Below are positions 22,920-31,623 of a DNA stretch of 64,000 nt, in pieces. This stretch comes from Leptospira terpstrae serovar Hualin str. LT 11-33 = ATCC 700639 (GTDB lineage Bacteria > Spirochaetota > Leptospiria > Leptospirales > Leptospiraceae). The DNA is taken from positions 293,501 to 357,500 of the forward strand of contig NZ_AOGW02000009.1 in assembly GCF_000332495.1 (NCBI RefSeq). Reading direction: 5' to 3'. How positions within the stretch are numbered: position 1 is the stretch's first letter; each line of letters opens with the position of its first letter. The notes under the pieces are model-generated. The model was not told where the DNA came from. It saw only the letters and a list, made by a program, of their open reading frames with translations, and made no database searches. The translations under genes and the position numbers were made by a program.

Positions 22920-23342
22920 CTATAATTCAGTTTTTACAAAGTTTTCGCAGTAATTTCGTATCTCTTCTCTTGTCAATGCAAAGGCTTCTTTAATCTCTTC
23001 TTCTGATCCTACCTTTTTAGAAGGGTCAGTAAAGTTATGGTGGAAACTTTTTGCATTTGTGGGGAAATAAGGACAGTTTTCTTTAGCGTGGTCACATACT
23101 GTAATTAGGAAATCAAATGATATATTCTTATATTCGTTGATATGATTAGAAGTGTGATGGGAAATATCAATTCCCGCTTCCTTCATCGTAGCAATCGCTT
23201 TTGGATTCACACCGTGTGTTTCGATCCCAGCACTATAAACATTGGCATTGTCTTTTGCGTAGAAACGCATCCAACCTTCTGCAATTTGACTCCTACAACT
23301 ATTCCCTGTGCAAAGGATTAAAATATTTTTTGGATTACTCAC
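22920..23342 (-). CDS. arsC: Arsenate reductase, thioredoxin-coupled LMW-phosphatase type
   Basis: The 140-residue enzyme starts at GTG 23342, overlapping the arsR stop by 8 bases; the frame is open further upstream but that part lies in arsR. It begins with the P-loop LILCTGNSCRSQIAEGW (C-x5-R), then VTVCDHAKENCPYFP, which supplies the two further redox Cys that relay the disulfide, and FHHNFTDPSK with the catalytic Asp-Pro. It reduces arsenate to arsenite, which Acr3 then exports. Confidence 0.92.
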   Translation of the reverse strand: MSNPKNILILCTGNSCRSQIAEGWMRFYAKDNANVYSAGIETHGVNPKAIATMKEAGIDISHHTSNHINEYKNISFDFLITVCDHAKENCPYFPTNAKSFHHNFTDPSKKVGSEEEIKEAFALTREEIRNYCENFVKTEL

Positions 23343-23679
23343 AACAGCTCCCGTCCTTAATTTTAAATTTCTGAATGAATTCAATATGTTCTGTAAATTC
23401 GTGATAAGCTTGGGACAGATTTTCCCAATGGATACAATAACAAGAAGTAGTTCCTTCCACTTCGCCTTTGACAAGACCTCCCTCTTTTAGTTCTTTTAGA
23501 TGTTGAGATACGGTAGATTGCGCTAAAGGAAGGATTTCTACTATTTCCCCACAAACACAAGTTTGTTTCTTAGCTAAGACCTCTAAGATGGCAATCCTTG
23601 CCGGATGGGAGAGCAGTTTGGTAAAGCTAGCCATCCTTTGGATGTTTTCCGGGAATTCTGTTTTTTTATTTTGAGCCAT
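23335..23679 (-). CDS. arsR: ArsR-family arsenic-responsive repressor
   Basis: A 114-residue winged-helix protein with the ArsR/SmtB recognition helix LAQSTVSQHLKELKEGGLV and an inducer-binding CVCGEIV at the start of helix 3 (Cys-x-Cys), plus a C-terminal CCE that may also bind metal. It should leave DNA when As(III) binds. Its ATG lies only a few bases after the operator, with no Shine-Dalgarno visible. The gene leads the operon and overlaps arsC. Confidence 0.92.
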   Translation of the reverse strand: MAQNKKTEFPENIQRMASFTKLLSHPARIAILEVLAKKQTCVCGEIVEILPLAQSTVSQHLKELKEGGLVKGEVEGTTSCYCIHWENLSQAYHEFTEHIEFIQKFKIKDGSCCE

Positions 23680-23681
23680 AG

Positions 23682-23725
23682 TTTATCGTAGATATACGAT
23701 TAATTGATTGCCCTGTTTCCGTCAA
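23682..23725 (-). promoter_or_regulatory. ars promoter with overlapping ArsR operator
   Basis: On the minus strand TTGACG (23725-23720) is followed after 17 bases by TAATCG (23702-23697). The -10 overlaps a near-perfect inverted repeat, TTAATCGTA-TATC-TACGATAAA (23704-23682), a typical ArsR/SmtB site. The predicted transcript would begin about 10 bases before the arsR ATG, so the message is nearly leaderless. Confidence 0.75.
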
Positions 23726-23759
23726 GTGGAAATGGAAGAATTTCGAGGTTGGGCAGCCG

Positions 23760-23788
23760 GACATTCCCTGGATTTCCGGGGAATGTCG
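23760..23788. terminator. Hairpin between minus-strand unit and ars promoter
   Basis: GACATTCC and GGAATGTC form an 8-bp perfect stem plus C-G pairs over a short loop. There is no T-run on the downstream side in either direction, so termination is uncertain; it lies behind the minus-strand gene at 23834. Confidence 0.4.
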
Positions 23789-23833
23789 TAAAAAGGAAAG
23801 GATTGGTTTTTAGAAATTATAGGAGCTTAGCTT

Positions 23834-24646
23834 TTAGATTCCAGAGCTATCCGGGATGACTACAGGTTCGTCCGAAGTAGGGGTGTCTGGTTTGACATCG
23901 GATGGTGTGTAACCATTGTCTGTTGGTGTCGGTTTGGTGCGGTTGTCCCATTCTCCTGGGTTTGGCTTTTTGTTCCCCTCTACAGAAAACAACCATCCAT
24001 CTTCTTGGTTTTTCACGGCGCCTTGTTCATGAGGATAGGAATCAATCGGTCTTATGGTAATGGAAATGTATTGGATGATCCTTTCATCCTTAACGGGATC
24101 AAGATAAGCCAAACTATCATTACGCCATCTGTTTTTTGTACGAGTATCGCGCCGAAAACTTTTCATCACTAAGTCTAGATCTTTGGAATACTTTGCAAAA
24201 TAAGCCCTAGGTGTTTTTGCCTGAATTACATAATACAATCCACCTTTTCTATGAAACAAAAAGCGATTGGAAACCAGTTGTTTGTGTTCTGTATAGTGTA
24301 ACACAACAAAGACGGATTCATCGAATCCAGCGATTTCATTCTCTAATAATTTTTCACGAACTAACTTTAAGTCTGGGTATTTTGTTAAAAAAGTATCCAC
24401 TGTTTCTTCAATGAACCTGTCGATATCGTAATCTTTGGTCCTACGAGCGACATCAATTTGGAGGATGGCTTCTCTATTGGTTTTTGAAAATTGGATTCGG
24501 ACTGTGTCCGGATGGCGTAAAACAGACTTTGCCCAACCTCTTGGATATTCGAATGCAAAACTCAAAGAGTCTTCGATCCAGGTGGCTGCATCCAAATGAG
24601 AAAGAGTAAGACATAATAAAACAAGTAGGCAAAGTCGCTTTTTCAT
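23834..24646 (-). CDS. Secreted protein with DcrB/PsbP-like fold suspected
   Basis: Start chosen at ATG 24646, which gives a normal signal peptide (MKKRLCLLVLLCLTLSHLDA, cleavage near AATW); an ATG at 24676 overlapping the preceding stop is also possible. Residues 25-160 (FAFEYPRGWAKSV ... YVIQAKTPRAYFAKYSKDLDLVMKSFR) resemble the DcrB/PsbP-type domain, in which a secreted single domain ends with a helix of this kind. The C-terminal 70 residues are Pro/Thr/Asp-rich and probably disordered. Third gene of a minus-strand operon with the SDR and DUF445 genes. Confidence 0.6.
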   Translation of the reverse strand: MKKRLCLLVLLCLTLSHLDAATWIEDSLSFAFEYPRGWAKSVLRHPDTVRIQFSKTNREAILQIDVARRTKDYDIDRFIEETVDTFLTKYPDLKLVREKLLENEIAGFDESVFVVLHYTEHKQLVSNRFLFHRKGGLYYVIQAKTPRAYFAKYSKDLDLVMKSFRRDTRTKNRWRNDSLAYLDPVKDERIIQYISITIRPIDSYPHEQGAVKNQEDGWLFSVEGNKKPNPGEWDNRTKPTPTDNGYTPSDVKPDTPTSDEPVVIPDSSGI

Positions 24647-24675
24647 ACTTAGAATATCGGCCCCCAGTACCTTCA

Positions 24676-25638
24676 TTATTGATAGTCAGTGAGTCCTTTT
24701 CGTAAATCTTGTTCTGGAAAAAATCCTAAATTTTCAAAGGATTGGGAATCATAAATGGCTACCGATTCGAGAAGTGGTTGGAGAGGAGAACCATGAAAAG
24801 GTTTCCTTCTTAAAAAGGAGAGAAGGCGAAATACTAATTCCACAAATTTGGCCCAAAATCCTCCCACAGGGATGGGGATTAAGAAACCCTTTGCGATCCC
24901 GAGTTTCTGAAAGGTTTGAATCACTTGGTTTACTGTGACAAATTCAGGATGAGAAAATACATACACTGGTCTGGGTGGTTTTCCATTTAATGTTTGTTTG
25001 GTCCATGTCTCTAGAGCCCTTGTGGCATCATCTATATGGATAAGCGATTTTTTGCGAAGGGACGAAATGTAAGGATATACTCCACGTTTTGTGAGAGAAC
25101 GCAGTTTGGATATAAAACTTTTTGTCCCTTGGCCATAAATACTTGCCATTCGAAATAGGGAGTAGGCCTTCCCTGAATTTAACACATAATCTTCTGCCAA
25201 TGCTTTTGTTTTTGCATAAATGGTAGTTCCAAACCTTTCACTGTTGATGTTCAAATTGGTTTCTTTGGATCCATAAACAGAAACAGAACTTACAAATCCA
25301 AAATGGGGAACATTTTTTGATTTTGCATATTCCACAAGTAATTTTGTGGAATTAACATTGATTTGGTGGTACACTTCTTCGGTCAATTTGACTCCAGAAA
25401 CTACAGCTGCCAAATGAAGGATCAAATCGATGGATTCTGGAATTAAAAATTCTTCCATTTTGGTAATGGAGGCAAGGTCTCGTTCGTAAAATTTGAAATT
25501 TTTATGAAATCGGATGGAGTCGGGAAAACTAACATAGTTTTTGCCAATCGCAATAATCTTATAGTCTTCAATCAAATTAGATAATAATCTTTTACCAAGA
25601 ACACCACTCCCTCCTGTGATAAGAATTGTTTTTGTCAT
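24676..25638 (-). CDS. NAD-dependent epimerase/dehydratase (extended SDR)
   Basis: Start chosen at ATG 25638 in an ATGA overlap with the DUF445 gene. The 320-residue protein opens with TKTILITGGSGVLGKRLL (Rossmann GxxGxxG), has the YxxxK active site in TTIYAKTKALAEDYV, and an upstream catalytic Ser in SSVSVYG. Extended SDRs act on nucleotide sugars or sterol-like alcohols; the substrate cannot be told. Residues 265-290 are hydrophobic (PVGGFWAKFVELVFRLLSFL), suggesting membrane association. Confidence 0.85.
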   Translation of the reverse strand: MTKTILITGGSGVLGKRLLSNLIEDYKIIAIGKNYVSFPDSIRFHKNFKFYERDLASITKMEEFLIPESIDLILHLAAVVSGVKLTEEVYHQINVNSTKLLVEYAKSKNVPHFGFVSSVSVYGSKETNLNINSERFGTTIYAKTKALAEDYVLNSGKAYSLFRMASIYGQGTKSFISKLRSLTKRGVYPYISSLRKKSLIHIDDATRALETWTKQTLNGKPPRPVYVFSHPEFVTVNQVIQTFQKLGIAKGFLIPIPVGGFWAKFVELVFRLLSFLRRKPFHGSPLQPLLESVAIYDSQSFENLGFFPEQDLRKGLTDYQ

Positions 25639-26855
25639 ACGATAAATACCATTTGAAACCATCCCACCATGGCACCGAGTGCGGCACCTACTAAAATTAA
25701 TAACAGTTCATCTTCTTGAAATGCAGACCTTAAGATGGATTCAAATTCCTTGGGAGGAAGAGCTGACATTCGGTCTCCCATCATTTTTTCAATCTCTAAT
25801 GCTTCCCCTAAATACTCTTCTAAATGAAAAGATTTTTCTACGGCATGATCAGCCATAGCTACGGCGATTCTTTCTTTTGCTGCTTCAAACTCTTCTATTT
25901 TCCCAGAAGCAAATAAGGCGGGTTTTGCAAGGAAAGTGATTGTATCCACATGTTGGATTACTTCTTTCCGAATGATAGCAATGATATCATCAGAAGCTTT
26001 TCCAAAAATAAGTTCTGAAAGAATGTTTTTTGGTGTTAAAATTTTTTCGCTTACCAGTTTTGCGTAGAGCCTTGAAACTTCAGATTGTCTTTTTAAAAAC
26101 AAACCTTGGTATGTAAAAATTCCTAAAAACTTTTTGGGCAGAAGAGGGCGAAAGATCATTTCCAATGCGAGGTAATTTGTTAGATATCCCACAATCACAC
26201 CTTGGATGGGAAGAGTCCAAACTAAGGGAAAATAAATCATAAAAATCATTTGGACAAGTCCGAGTAAAAATCCGAAATAAAAACCAGACCTTTCAATGAA
26301 TCGAAACTCAGGGGCTCCGACCTCTTTAAAAAGTTCTACAACAAGACCTACGTTATTCCCGGATAGTTTTTTTAAGACTAAGGCCTTTACATCAAATAAA
26401 GAATCGATATCTTTTTGGAGTTTTCGAATCACCTTTCGGATCGTTACGCCACTTTCTCGTTTGACCTTATGATAAATTTCTTCTCTGACCACTTCGGGAA
26501 TCAGATCCCAAAGTTTGGGATCCAAACTATCGGAAAATTCTCGCATCGTATAGCGGATGCTAGACTCTAAAGCAGGTAAAAAAACCGATTCTGCTTTTTT
26601 AGGATCTACTTTTAAGAATACTTCTCTGATATTGAGGAGGCGCTCCGTAATGACATCTACGGACTTACTGGCCATCTTGTGGGCCTTTCTAGGAATGATT
26701 CCTTGCCAACCCAGATAGGGCGGGATTCCTACAAATTGGATTGGATAAAAGGTCATCTTTAGGGCAAGCCAGTTTGTCACCCAACCCACAAATCCATAGG
26801 TAAAGGGAATCATTAGGAGTTTCCACTGTTCTGGTGTAAGCCAATTCTCCCACAT
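25635..26855 (-). CDS. DUF445 family membrane protein
   Basis: The 406-residue protein has an N-terminal span with YGFVGWVTNWLALKMTFYPIQF, a second YGxxxNxLALxMIF-type motif in the centre (IQGVIVGYLTNYLALEMIFRPLLP), and a C-terminal span LLLILVGAALGAMVGWFQMVFI. This duplicated motif and terminal anchors are typical of DUF445 (YheB-like) proteins, whose molecular role is unknown. It is the first gene of the minus-strand operon ending at 23834. Confidence 0.85.
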   Translation of the reverse strand: MWENWLTPEQWKLLMIPFTYGFVGWVTNWLALKMTFYPIQFVGIPPYLGWQGIIPRKAHKMASKSVDVITERLLNIREVFLKVDPKKAESVFLPALESSIRYTMREFSDSLDPKLWDLIPEVVREEIYHKVKRESGVTIRKVIRKLQKDIDSLFDVKALVLKKLSGNNVGLVVELFKEVGAPEFRFIERSGFYFGFLLGLVQMIFMIYFPLVWTLPIQGVIVGYLTNYLALEMIFRPLLPKKFLGIFTYQGLFLKRQSEVSRLYAKLVSEKILTPKNILSELIFGKASDDIIAIIRKEVIQHVDTITFLAKPALFASGKIEEFEAAKERIAVAMADHAVEKSFHLEEYLGEALEIEKMMGDRMSALPPKEFESILRSAFQEDELLLILVGAALGAMVGWFQMVFIV

Positions 26856-27096
26856 ATTCCGCTATGAGTAAGCTAAAAAAGGGAGGGCAAGGGCAACCGA
26901 AATTCCTCTGGGTGTTGATTTTTCCCTAAATTCGGTAACATTTGTTATTTTTTTGCCGATACCCCTAAAAAAGATTTGATTTGTGTACGGAAACGAACTA
27001 CAAATGGTACACTTCGGAGAGGTTTAGGTATTTCCCGAAGGGCATTTGAAAACTGTGGTTTTGCCACAAAGCGAATTTTGATTAGAGGGTAAGTCT

Positions 27097-30000
27097 ATGC
27101 GCGTTCGAGGAATTTTTACAATTCTCGTTCTCATCTCTTTGGCAGTTGTGGGTTGTTCCCGCAAAAAGAAATCCATGCCGTTTTGGTTCCTGTTAGGAAC
27201 TGGCGGTGCTGTCTCTGACGCAAGTACTGGTGCACTCACACCTCCCGATTCCAACGGTGTTCCTCTTCCTACTCCTGGTGATTCTGTCGGCGTGACTGAC
27301 CCTGAAGAAGTTCCCGGTAACAATTCCGAACAAGAAGTTCCTAACCATGGTCCAGCTCGTGTCATCGGAACCATCGTACCTGTCGTTTCCGGTGTACCTG
27401 CAAACGTAGTTTGTGGAAATCCAGGGGCCCCGCAAGCTCCCGCTTGTATCGACCTTACTTTAATCTCTGTTAGGATCGAGGTTGCCAATGGTGAGACAAA
27501 CACTCTCGTTGCAGTGACCAACGCAGAATCCAATGGAAAATTCCAATTTGATCTAACGGACCTTCCCAATAACAACTATCGAGTATTGATTAATACAGGA
27601 TATGGTCTCAATTATACTTACCAAGATTTTTCTTTCATTTTTGATCCTACACAGAATCCTTATACCCTCGTCAACGTAGGAAATCTTCTCGCAGAACGTT
27701 TGTATTACGGCCAAGGTCCGGCGCAATTTACTGGTGTTGTTACAAGTCCTGGTTTTTCCGGTGGTGGTGTGACGGTTCCTGCAGGTCCAATCGCTGGAAT
27801 CACTGTTTCTATCCTGGATGCAAATGGAAACACAGTAGGGACTGGAGTGACCAATGCCAATGGATCTTATGTTATCTCGATCAACCCGTTGCCTAATGGA
27901 AATTATACAGTTGTGTATTCTGGAGATTCTGTAGAAGTATCTGGCCAACCCTTTGCCAATACGACCGAGTTCATCCATTTTACTTTTCCTGGAACCAATC
28001 CGAATACTGTGGCGCAAGTGGACTTAGGAGAAACAAGCCTTCCTTGGATGGCAGCAACAGAAAGTGATCTCCACCTAACTGGAAATATTTTGAATGGGGC
28101 CTTACCTTCCGATTCTACCACTGTATTCACAATCAAATTAAAGAACGAACAAGGCGCTATTTTACAAACAGTTCAAATTACGGGGAATGGAAGTTTTGCC
28201 ATTGAAGGAAGTTATCTTACCAATGGTGTGTACTACATAGAAGTATCCAATCCTGTTTTTTATACCGTCTCTAGGTCCTTTTTGTTTACGGCTTCTCCCA
28301 CTGGAGGAACCAAAAACGTAAACCTTACCGACCCAATTTATATTGTCGCAAAACCTTCTCTTGTCACTGGATTTGTTAAAGATTCCAATGGAAACCATGT
28401 TGCAGGTACTGTGATCAATGTAAGACCTTCGGCAAACCAAGCCCCTTCTCGACTTCTGTATTTAAAAGATGACCCTATATTAGGAAATGCCATCAAACTT
28501 TGGATAGTGGAAGCGCTGAGTGCAGTGGCTGGAACGAATTGTTCTCTAAACCAAGTAGGATCAATCTGTTCTTGCGCAGTGAATCCAACTGCTTCTTGTT
28601 TGGCGACTGTGCAAGGTTCAGGACCTTGGGCTTACCAAACTTACGGAAACAAACTCTACGAAGTAAATCCAACAACGAAAGAAGTATCTTTCCTTGGAGC
28701 GAGTGGACTTTGGGCATATTATATTTCGGCACCTGGATTTGAAAATTACTGTGGTTCCAATACCTCACCTTGTTCTTCCCATCCATTACAAGTAAGTTTG
28801 AATGGTGGTAACCTCAACGCAGGAACCATTTCCTTAACGTCGATTGCATCTCGTTCCCAAATCTTTGGATCCATTTCCATTCGAGACACTGCTCCCACAG
28901 CAAATGCAGTCCATACAAACCAGTCTGGATTATTTGTGGTCTTACTTGGAAACACGTCTATAGACGGATCCAGTCTTGCTCATATCACTACAACATCTGC
29001 GGGCCAGTTTAGTTTTGGTGGTAGTTCCTATGTGGTGACTTTACCTGCAGTTCTACCTGTTCCATTTACCAATGATGAAGCAGGTCGTGTGGGTTATGCC
29101 TTATACCAATTGGGTTCTGGACTTGCGACCACCTTATCGCAAACGCCAAACATCGCACGTGCGAATGATAATTCTGCTTCCATTGATATCATCAATGGAG
29201 ACGAATACAATTTCCGCCAAAGTTCTTACCAACTCATCGTAGTGGATCGTGTGGCTCCGGTTTACCAATCTAGTTATTTAACTTCTGCAAGTCTTCGTGT
29301 GGATACATCCTCAGTAGCGACAAACCAATACGCAACGAGTCCCGCTGTATTTACCGTAAATGGAACTGTAATGCACAGTCCAAGAGCAACAGTCACTGGT
29401 GTTGTAACGGATGCAGTCTCCACGCAAAATGTAAGTGGTGCCACAGTGACACTTGGTCGTTTGGTCGGTGGCAATTTCACGGCTGATGTACATCGGGACT
29501 GTTCGGGTGGATTTGATTCACCCAATTGTACTGTGTCTTCCACAAGGACTTTCGGGGCCGACCAAGTGGTTGGATCTGTGACTTCACAATCTAATGGAAG
29601 TTATAGTTTCCCTTTCCTTTCACCAGGTTCTTACCAACTCCGTGTGGAAAAAAATGGAATCACCACATACTTCCCTGTAGAAGTGGGAACTGGTGGGGGA
29701 ACTGTAGTAGTAAACACGCCTGTGATAACAAGTGATGGTCGTGGCCATCTAACAGGATCAGTACGAACACCGGGCGGATTTTCTTTTCTAGGAACTTATT
29801 CTTTAGAGATTGTAGATCCAAACGGGGGAAATCTTCGACCTTCCGCCGGCGTACAACCAGCTTCCATTGCCACGGGAGCTACCATATTTTCGAATGCAAG
29901 CCAATACACTATTTTTAACATCAACGCAGGTCGTTGGAAGGTTCGATTTGTTTCTGCCGGTTACCAAACGGTGGAAGGTATTGTAGATATCCAAGCGGAT

Positions 30001-30828
30001 GTAACCACCAACTTTGATATCATTACCTTTGTGCCTGGTAGCCAAACTAGCGGATCTATTACTGGAAGGGCCTTGTCAGCATTGTATAACACGGGAGTTT
30101 GTAACCTAACGGCACGCATTCGACCAGGTGTAAATGTGAAGTCAGGTCCTTATGCGATTGATGCAAATGGAGTGACCATCGCCTCTGTTAAAACTTCTAC
30201 CGATGGTTCTTATGTGATTCCATCAGTTCCGCCAGGGAATTATACTCTAGAAGTATCGGGTGCAGGAAAAAGAGGGGATTGTACTTCAGTGCAGGAAAGT
30301 TATCTTACTACTTACCGAACAGTAGTGTCTGCTGGATCGGAAACACCTGCAAACCAAAACATTCTTGTAACTCCTATCCTTCCAGAAAATGAAATGCGAG
30401 TCGTATTATCTTGGGGTGCCAAACCTCGTGATTTGGACTCCCATTTGCAATATGGAAACTCCGCAAATGATAGAATCGTTTGGAATAACAAAACTCCACT
30501 AGGTGCGGGTAATGGAAGTTTGGACTATGATATCACAACGGGATATGGTCCAGAAACCATCACTCTCCAAGGAACTGTTTGGAACCAACCCAATCGTTAT
30601 TACAGTATATACAATTGGTCAGGGGAAGCACTTATGGGAATCTCTGGAGCCAATGTTCGGATCTTTAAAGGAAGTGTAGGGGAAGTGAGAAACTATTCCA
30701 TTGCACCTAACCATTCCAATCGTTGGTGGAAAATCTTCTGTATAGCACAAGACAAATCCATTTCGGATGTGGGAACTGCAGGTTGTACTGCCACTAACTT
30801 CATTGAAAGATCGATGTATTCTCGTTAG
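27097..30828 (+). CDS. Large surface-type lipoprotein with repeated carboxypeptidase-regulatory-like domains
   Basis: The 1243-residue protein has a lipoprotein signal (FTILVLISLAVVGC) and then repeated beta-sandwich units recognisable by G-x-V-x-D-x-x-G-x-x-V-x-G-A-x-V ... T-x-x-x-G-x-Y-x-x-P-x-x-P-G-x-Y-x-L/V (for example GVTNANGSYVISINPLPNGN near residue 250; VTSQSNGSYSFPFLSPGSY near 830; VKTSTDGSYVIPSVPPGNY near 1035). The C-terminal 140 residues (MRVVLSWGAKPRDLDSHL) resemble the YfaP/DUF2135 domain. Such proteins are displayed on the leptospiral surface or exported; ligand unknown. Single-gene unit with a strong terminator. Confidence 0.85.
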   Translation: MRVRGIFTILVLISLAVVGCSRKKKSMPFWFLLGTGGAVSDASTGALTPPDSNGVPLPTPGDSVGVTDPEEVPGNNSEQEVPNHGPARVIGTIVPVVSGVPANVVCGNPGAPQAPACIDLTLISVRIEVANGETNTLVAVTNAESNGKFQFDLTDLPNNNYRVLINTGYGLNYTYQDFSFIFDPTQNPYTLVNVGNLLAERLYYGQGPAQFTGVVTSPGFSGGGVTVPAGPIAGITVSILDANGNTVGTGVTNANGSYVISINPLPNGNYTVVYSGDSVEVSGQPFANTTEFIHFTFPGTNPNTVAQVDLGETSLPWMAATESDLHLTGNILNGALPSDSTTVFTIKLKNEQGAILQTVQITGNGSFAIEGSYLTNGVYYIEVSNPVFYTVSRSFLFTASPTGGTKNVNLTDPIYIVAKPSLVTGFVKDSNGNHVAGTVINVRPSANQAPSRLLYLKDDPILGNAIKLWIVEALSAVAGTNCSLNQVGSICSCAVNPTASCLATVQGSGPWAYQTYGNKLYEVNPTTKEVSFLGASGLWAYYISAPGFENYCGSNTSPCSSHPLQVSLNGGNLNAGTISLTSIASRSQIFGSISIRDTAPTANAVHTNQSGLFVVLLGNTSIDGSSLAHITTTSAGQFSFGGSSYVVTLPAVLPVPFTNDEAGRVGYALYQLGSGLATTLSQTPNIARANDNSASIDIINGDEYNFRQSSYQLIVVDRVAPVYQSSYLTSASLRVDTSSVATNQYATSPAVFTVNGTVMHSPRATVTGVVTDAVSTQNVSGATVTLGRLVGGNFTADVHRDCSGGFDSPNCTVSSTRTFGADQVVGSVTSQSNGSYSFPFLSPGSYQLRVEKNGITTYFPVEVGTGGGTVVVNTPVITSDGRGHLTGSVRTPGGFSFLGTYSLEIVDPNGGNLRPSAGVQPASIATGATIFSNASQYTIFNINAGRWKVRFVSAGYQTVEGIVDIQADVTTNFDIITFVPGSQTSGSITGRALSALYNTGVCNLTARIRPGVNVKSGPYAIDANGVTIASVKTSTDGSYVIPSVPPGNYTLEVSGAGKRGDCTSVQESYLTTYRTVVSAGSETPANQNILVTPILPENEMRVVLSWGAKPRDLDSHLQYGNSANDRIVWNNKTPLGAGNGSLDYDITTGYGPETITLQGTVWNQPNRYYSIYNWSGEALMGISGANVRIFKGSVGEVRNYSIAPNHSNRWWKIFCIAQDKSISDVGTAGCTATNFIERSMYSR

Positions 30829-30840
30829 GTATTGAATGTA

Positions 30841-31623
30841 TCAGGAAAGGACAGTAACGGAATACTGTCCTTTTTTTTCGTTCACTTGCAGGTCTAAATC
30901 ATAGAGATCCGATAAGTTTTTATCTGTTAATACTTGGTTTTTGGCTCCAAAACTAAGTACCTTTCCTTCTTTCATTAATAACACCTTGGAAAAGTCTTCT
31001 GGAATTTCTTCAATCCGATGAGTGATCAGAATTCTTGTGAGCCGAGGATTGTTCTTCTTTAATTGTAATAATGATTTCCCAAAATCTGTCCTTGCTGTGA
31101 TGTCTAAGGTAGCTGTAGGTTCATCCAAAACGAGGATATCTTTTCCCACACCAAATGCACGTAAAAGTAACACCTTCATTTTTTCCCCAGAAGAGAGTGT
31201 TGCATAAGTTTGGTTGATTTTATGGCTAAGGCCAATGGAGTTTAACAGAGATTCTGCGGTTTGTTCTTGGTTTTTTGTCGGTTCTTTGTAAAGGCCAAGA
31301 GTTCCAATCACACCTGTGAGGACCATTTCAAAAGTAGTAAGTCTTTGTAATAAGGATTCTTGGTGGCCTGGTTGTACCATTCCAATTCGATTTTGTAAAG
31401 GTGCCATGGGAGTTTCGCCGTATGTTTCCCCAAAAGCAGAGATGGAACCTGTTGTGGGCCAAGAATAACCAAAGAGGAGGTTGATGAGGGTTGTTTTTCC
31501 CGCACCGTTGCGGCCAATGATGGCAAGAGAGTCTCCTTGGTTTAAGGAAAAATTAATGTTATCTAAAATCTTTTTGTCGTTTCTAACAAAAGAAACAGAA
31601 TCAAAAAGAACTACTTCATTCAT
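30841..31623 (-). CDS. ABC transporter ATP-binding protein
   Basis: The 260-residue ATPase has Walker A GRNGAGKTTLIN, Q-loop VQPGHQ, signature LSSGEKMKVLLLRA, Walker B DILVLDEPTATLD and the switch His in ILITHRIEEI. The signature reads LSSGE, as in YlmA/ModF-like free-standing ATPases. No permease lies next to it; the upstream neighbour is an HDOD protein that overlaps it by 8 bases. It may serve an unlinked transporter or act as a soluble ABC-F-like factor, though only one ATPase domain is present. Confidence 0.85.
   Translation of the reverse strand: MNEVVLFDSVSFVRNDKKILDNINFSLNQGDSLAIIGRNGAGKTTLINLLFGYSWPTTGSISAFGETYGETPMAPLQNRIGMVQPGHQESLLQRLTTFEMVLTGVIGTLGLYKEPTKNQEQTAESLLNSIGLSHKINQTYATLSSGEKMKVLLLRAFGVGKDILVLDEPTATLDITARTDFGKSLLQLKKNNPRLTRILITHRIEEIPEDFSKVLLMKEGKVLSFGAKNQVLTDKNLSDLYDLDLQVNEKKGQYSVTVLS
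30846..30878. terminator. Strong Rho-independent terminator, shared by convergent genes
   Basis: AAAGGACAGTA (30846-30856) pairs with TACTGTCCTTT (30863-30873) and is followed by a run of T to 30878 on the plus strand. It lies within the last codons of the minus-strand ABC ATPase gene. Confidence 0.9.

Noticed and set aside
26042..26054. Reverse complement of GTAAGCGAAAAA
   Set aside because: It lies inside the DUF445 coding sequence (VSEKILTP) and not at a start codon; chance match.
27024..27575. Minus-strand reading frames opposite the large lipoprotein gene
   Set aside because: Shadow frames of a gene with strong codon bias; no start signals or family residues.
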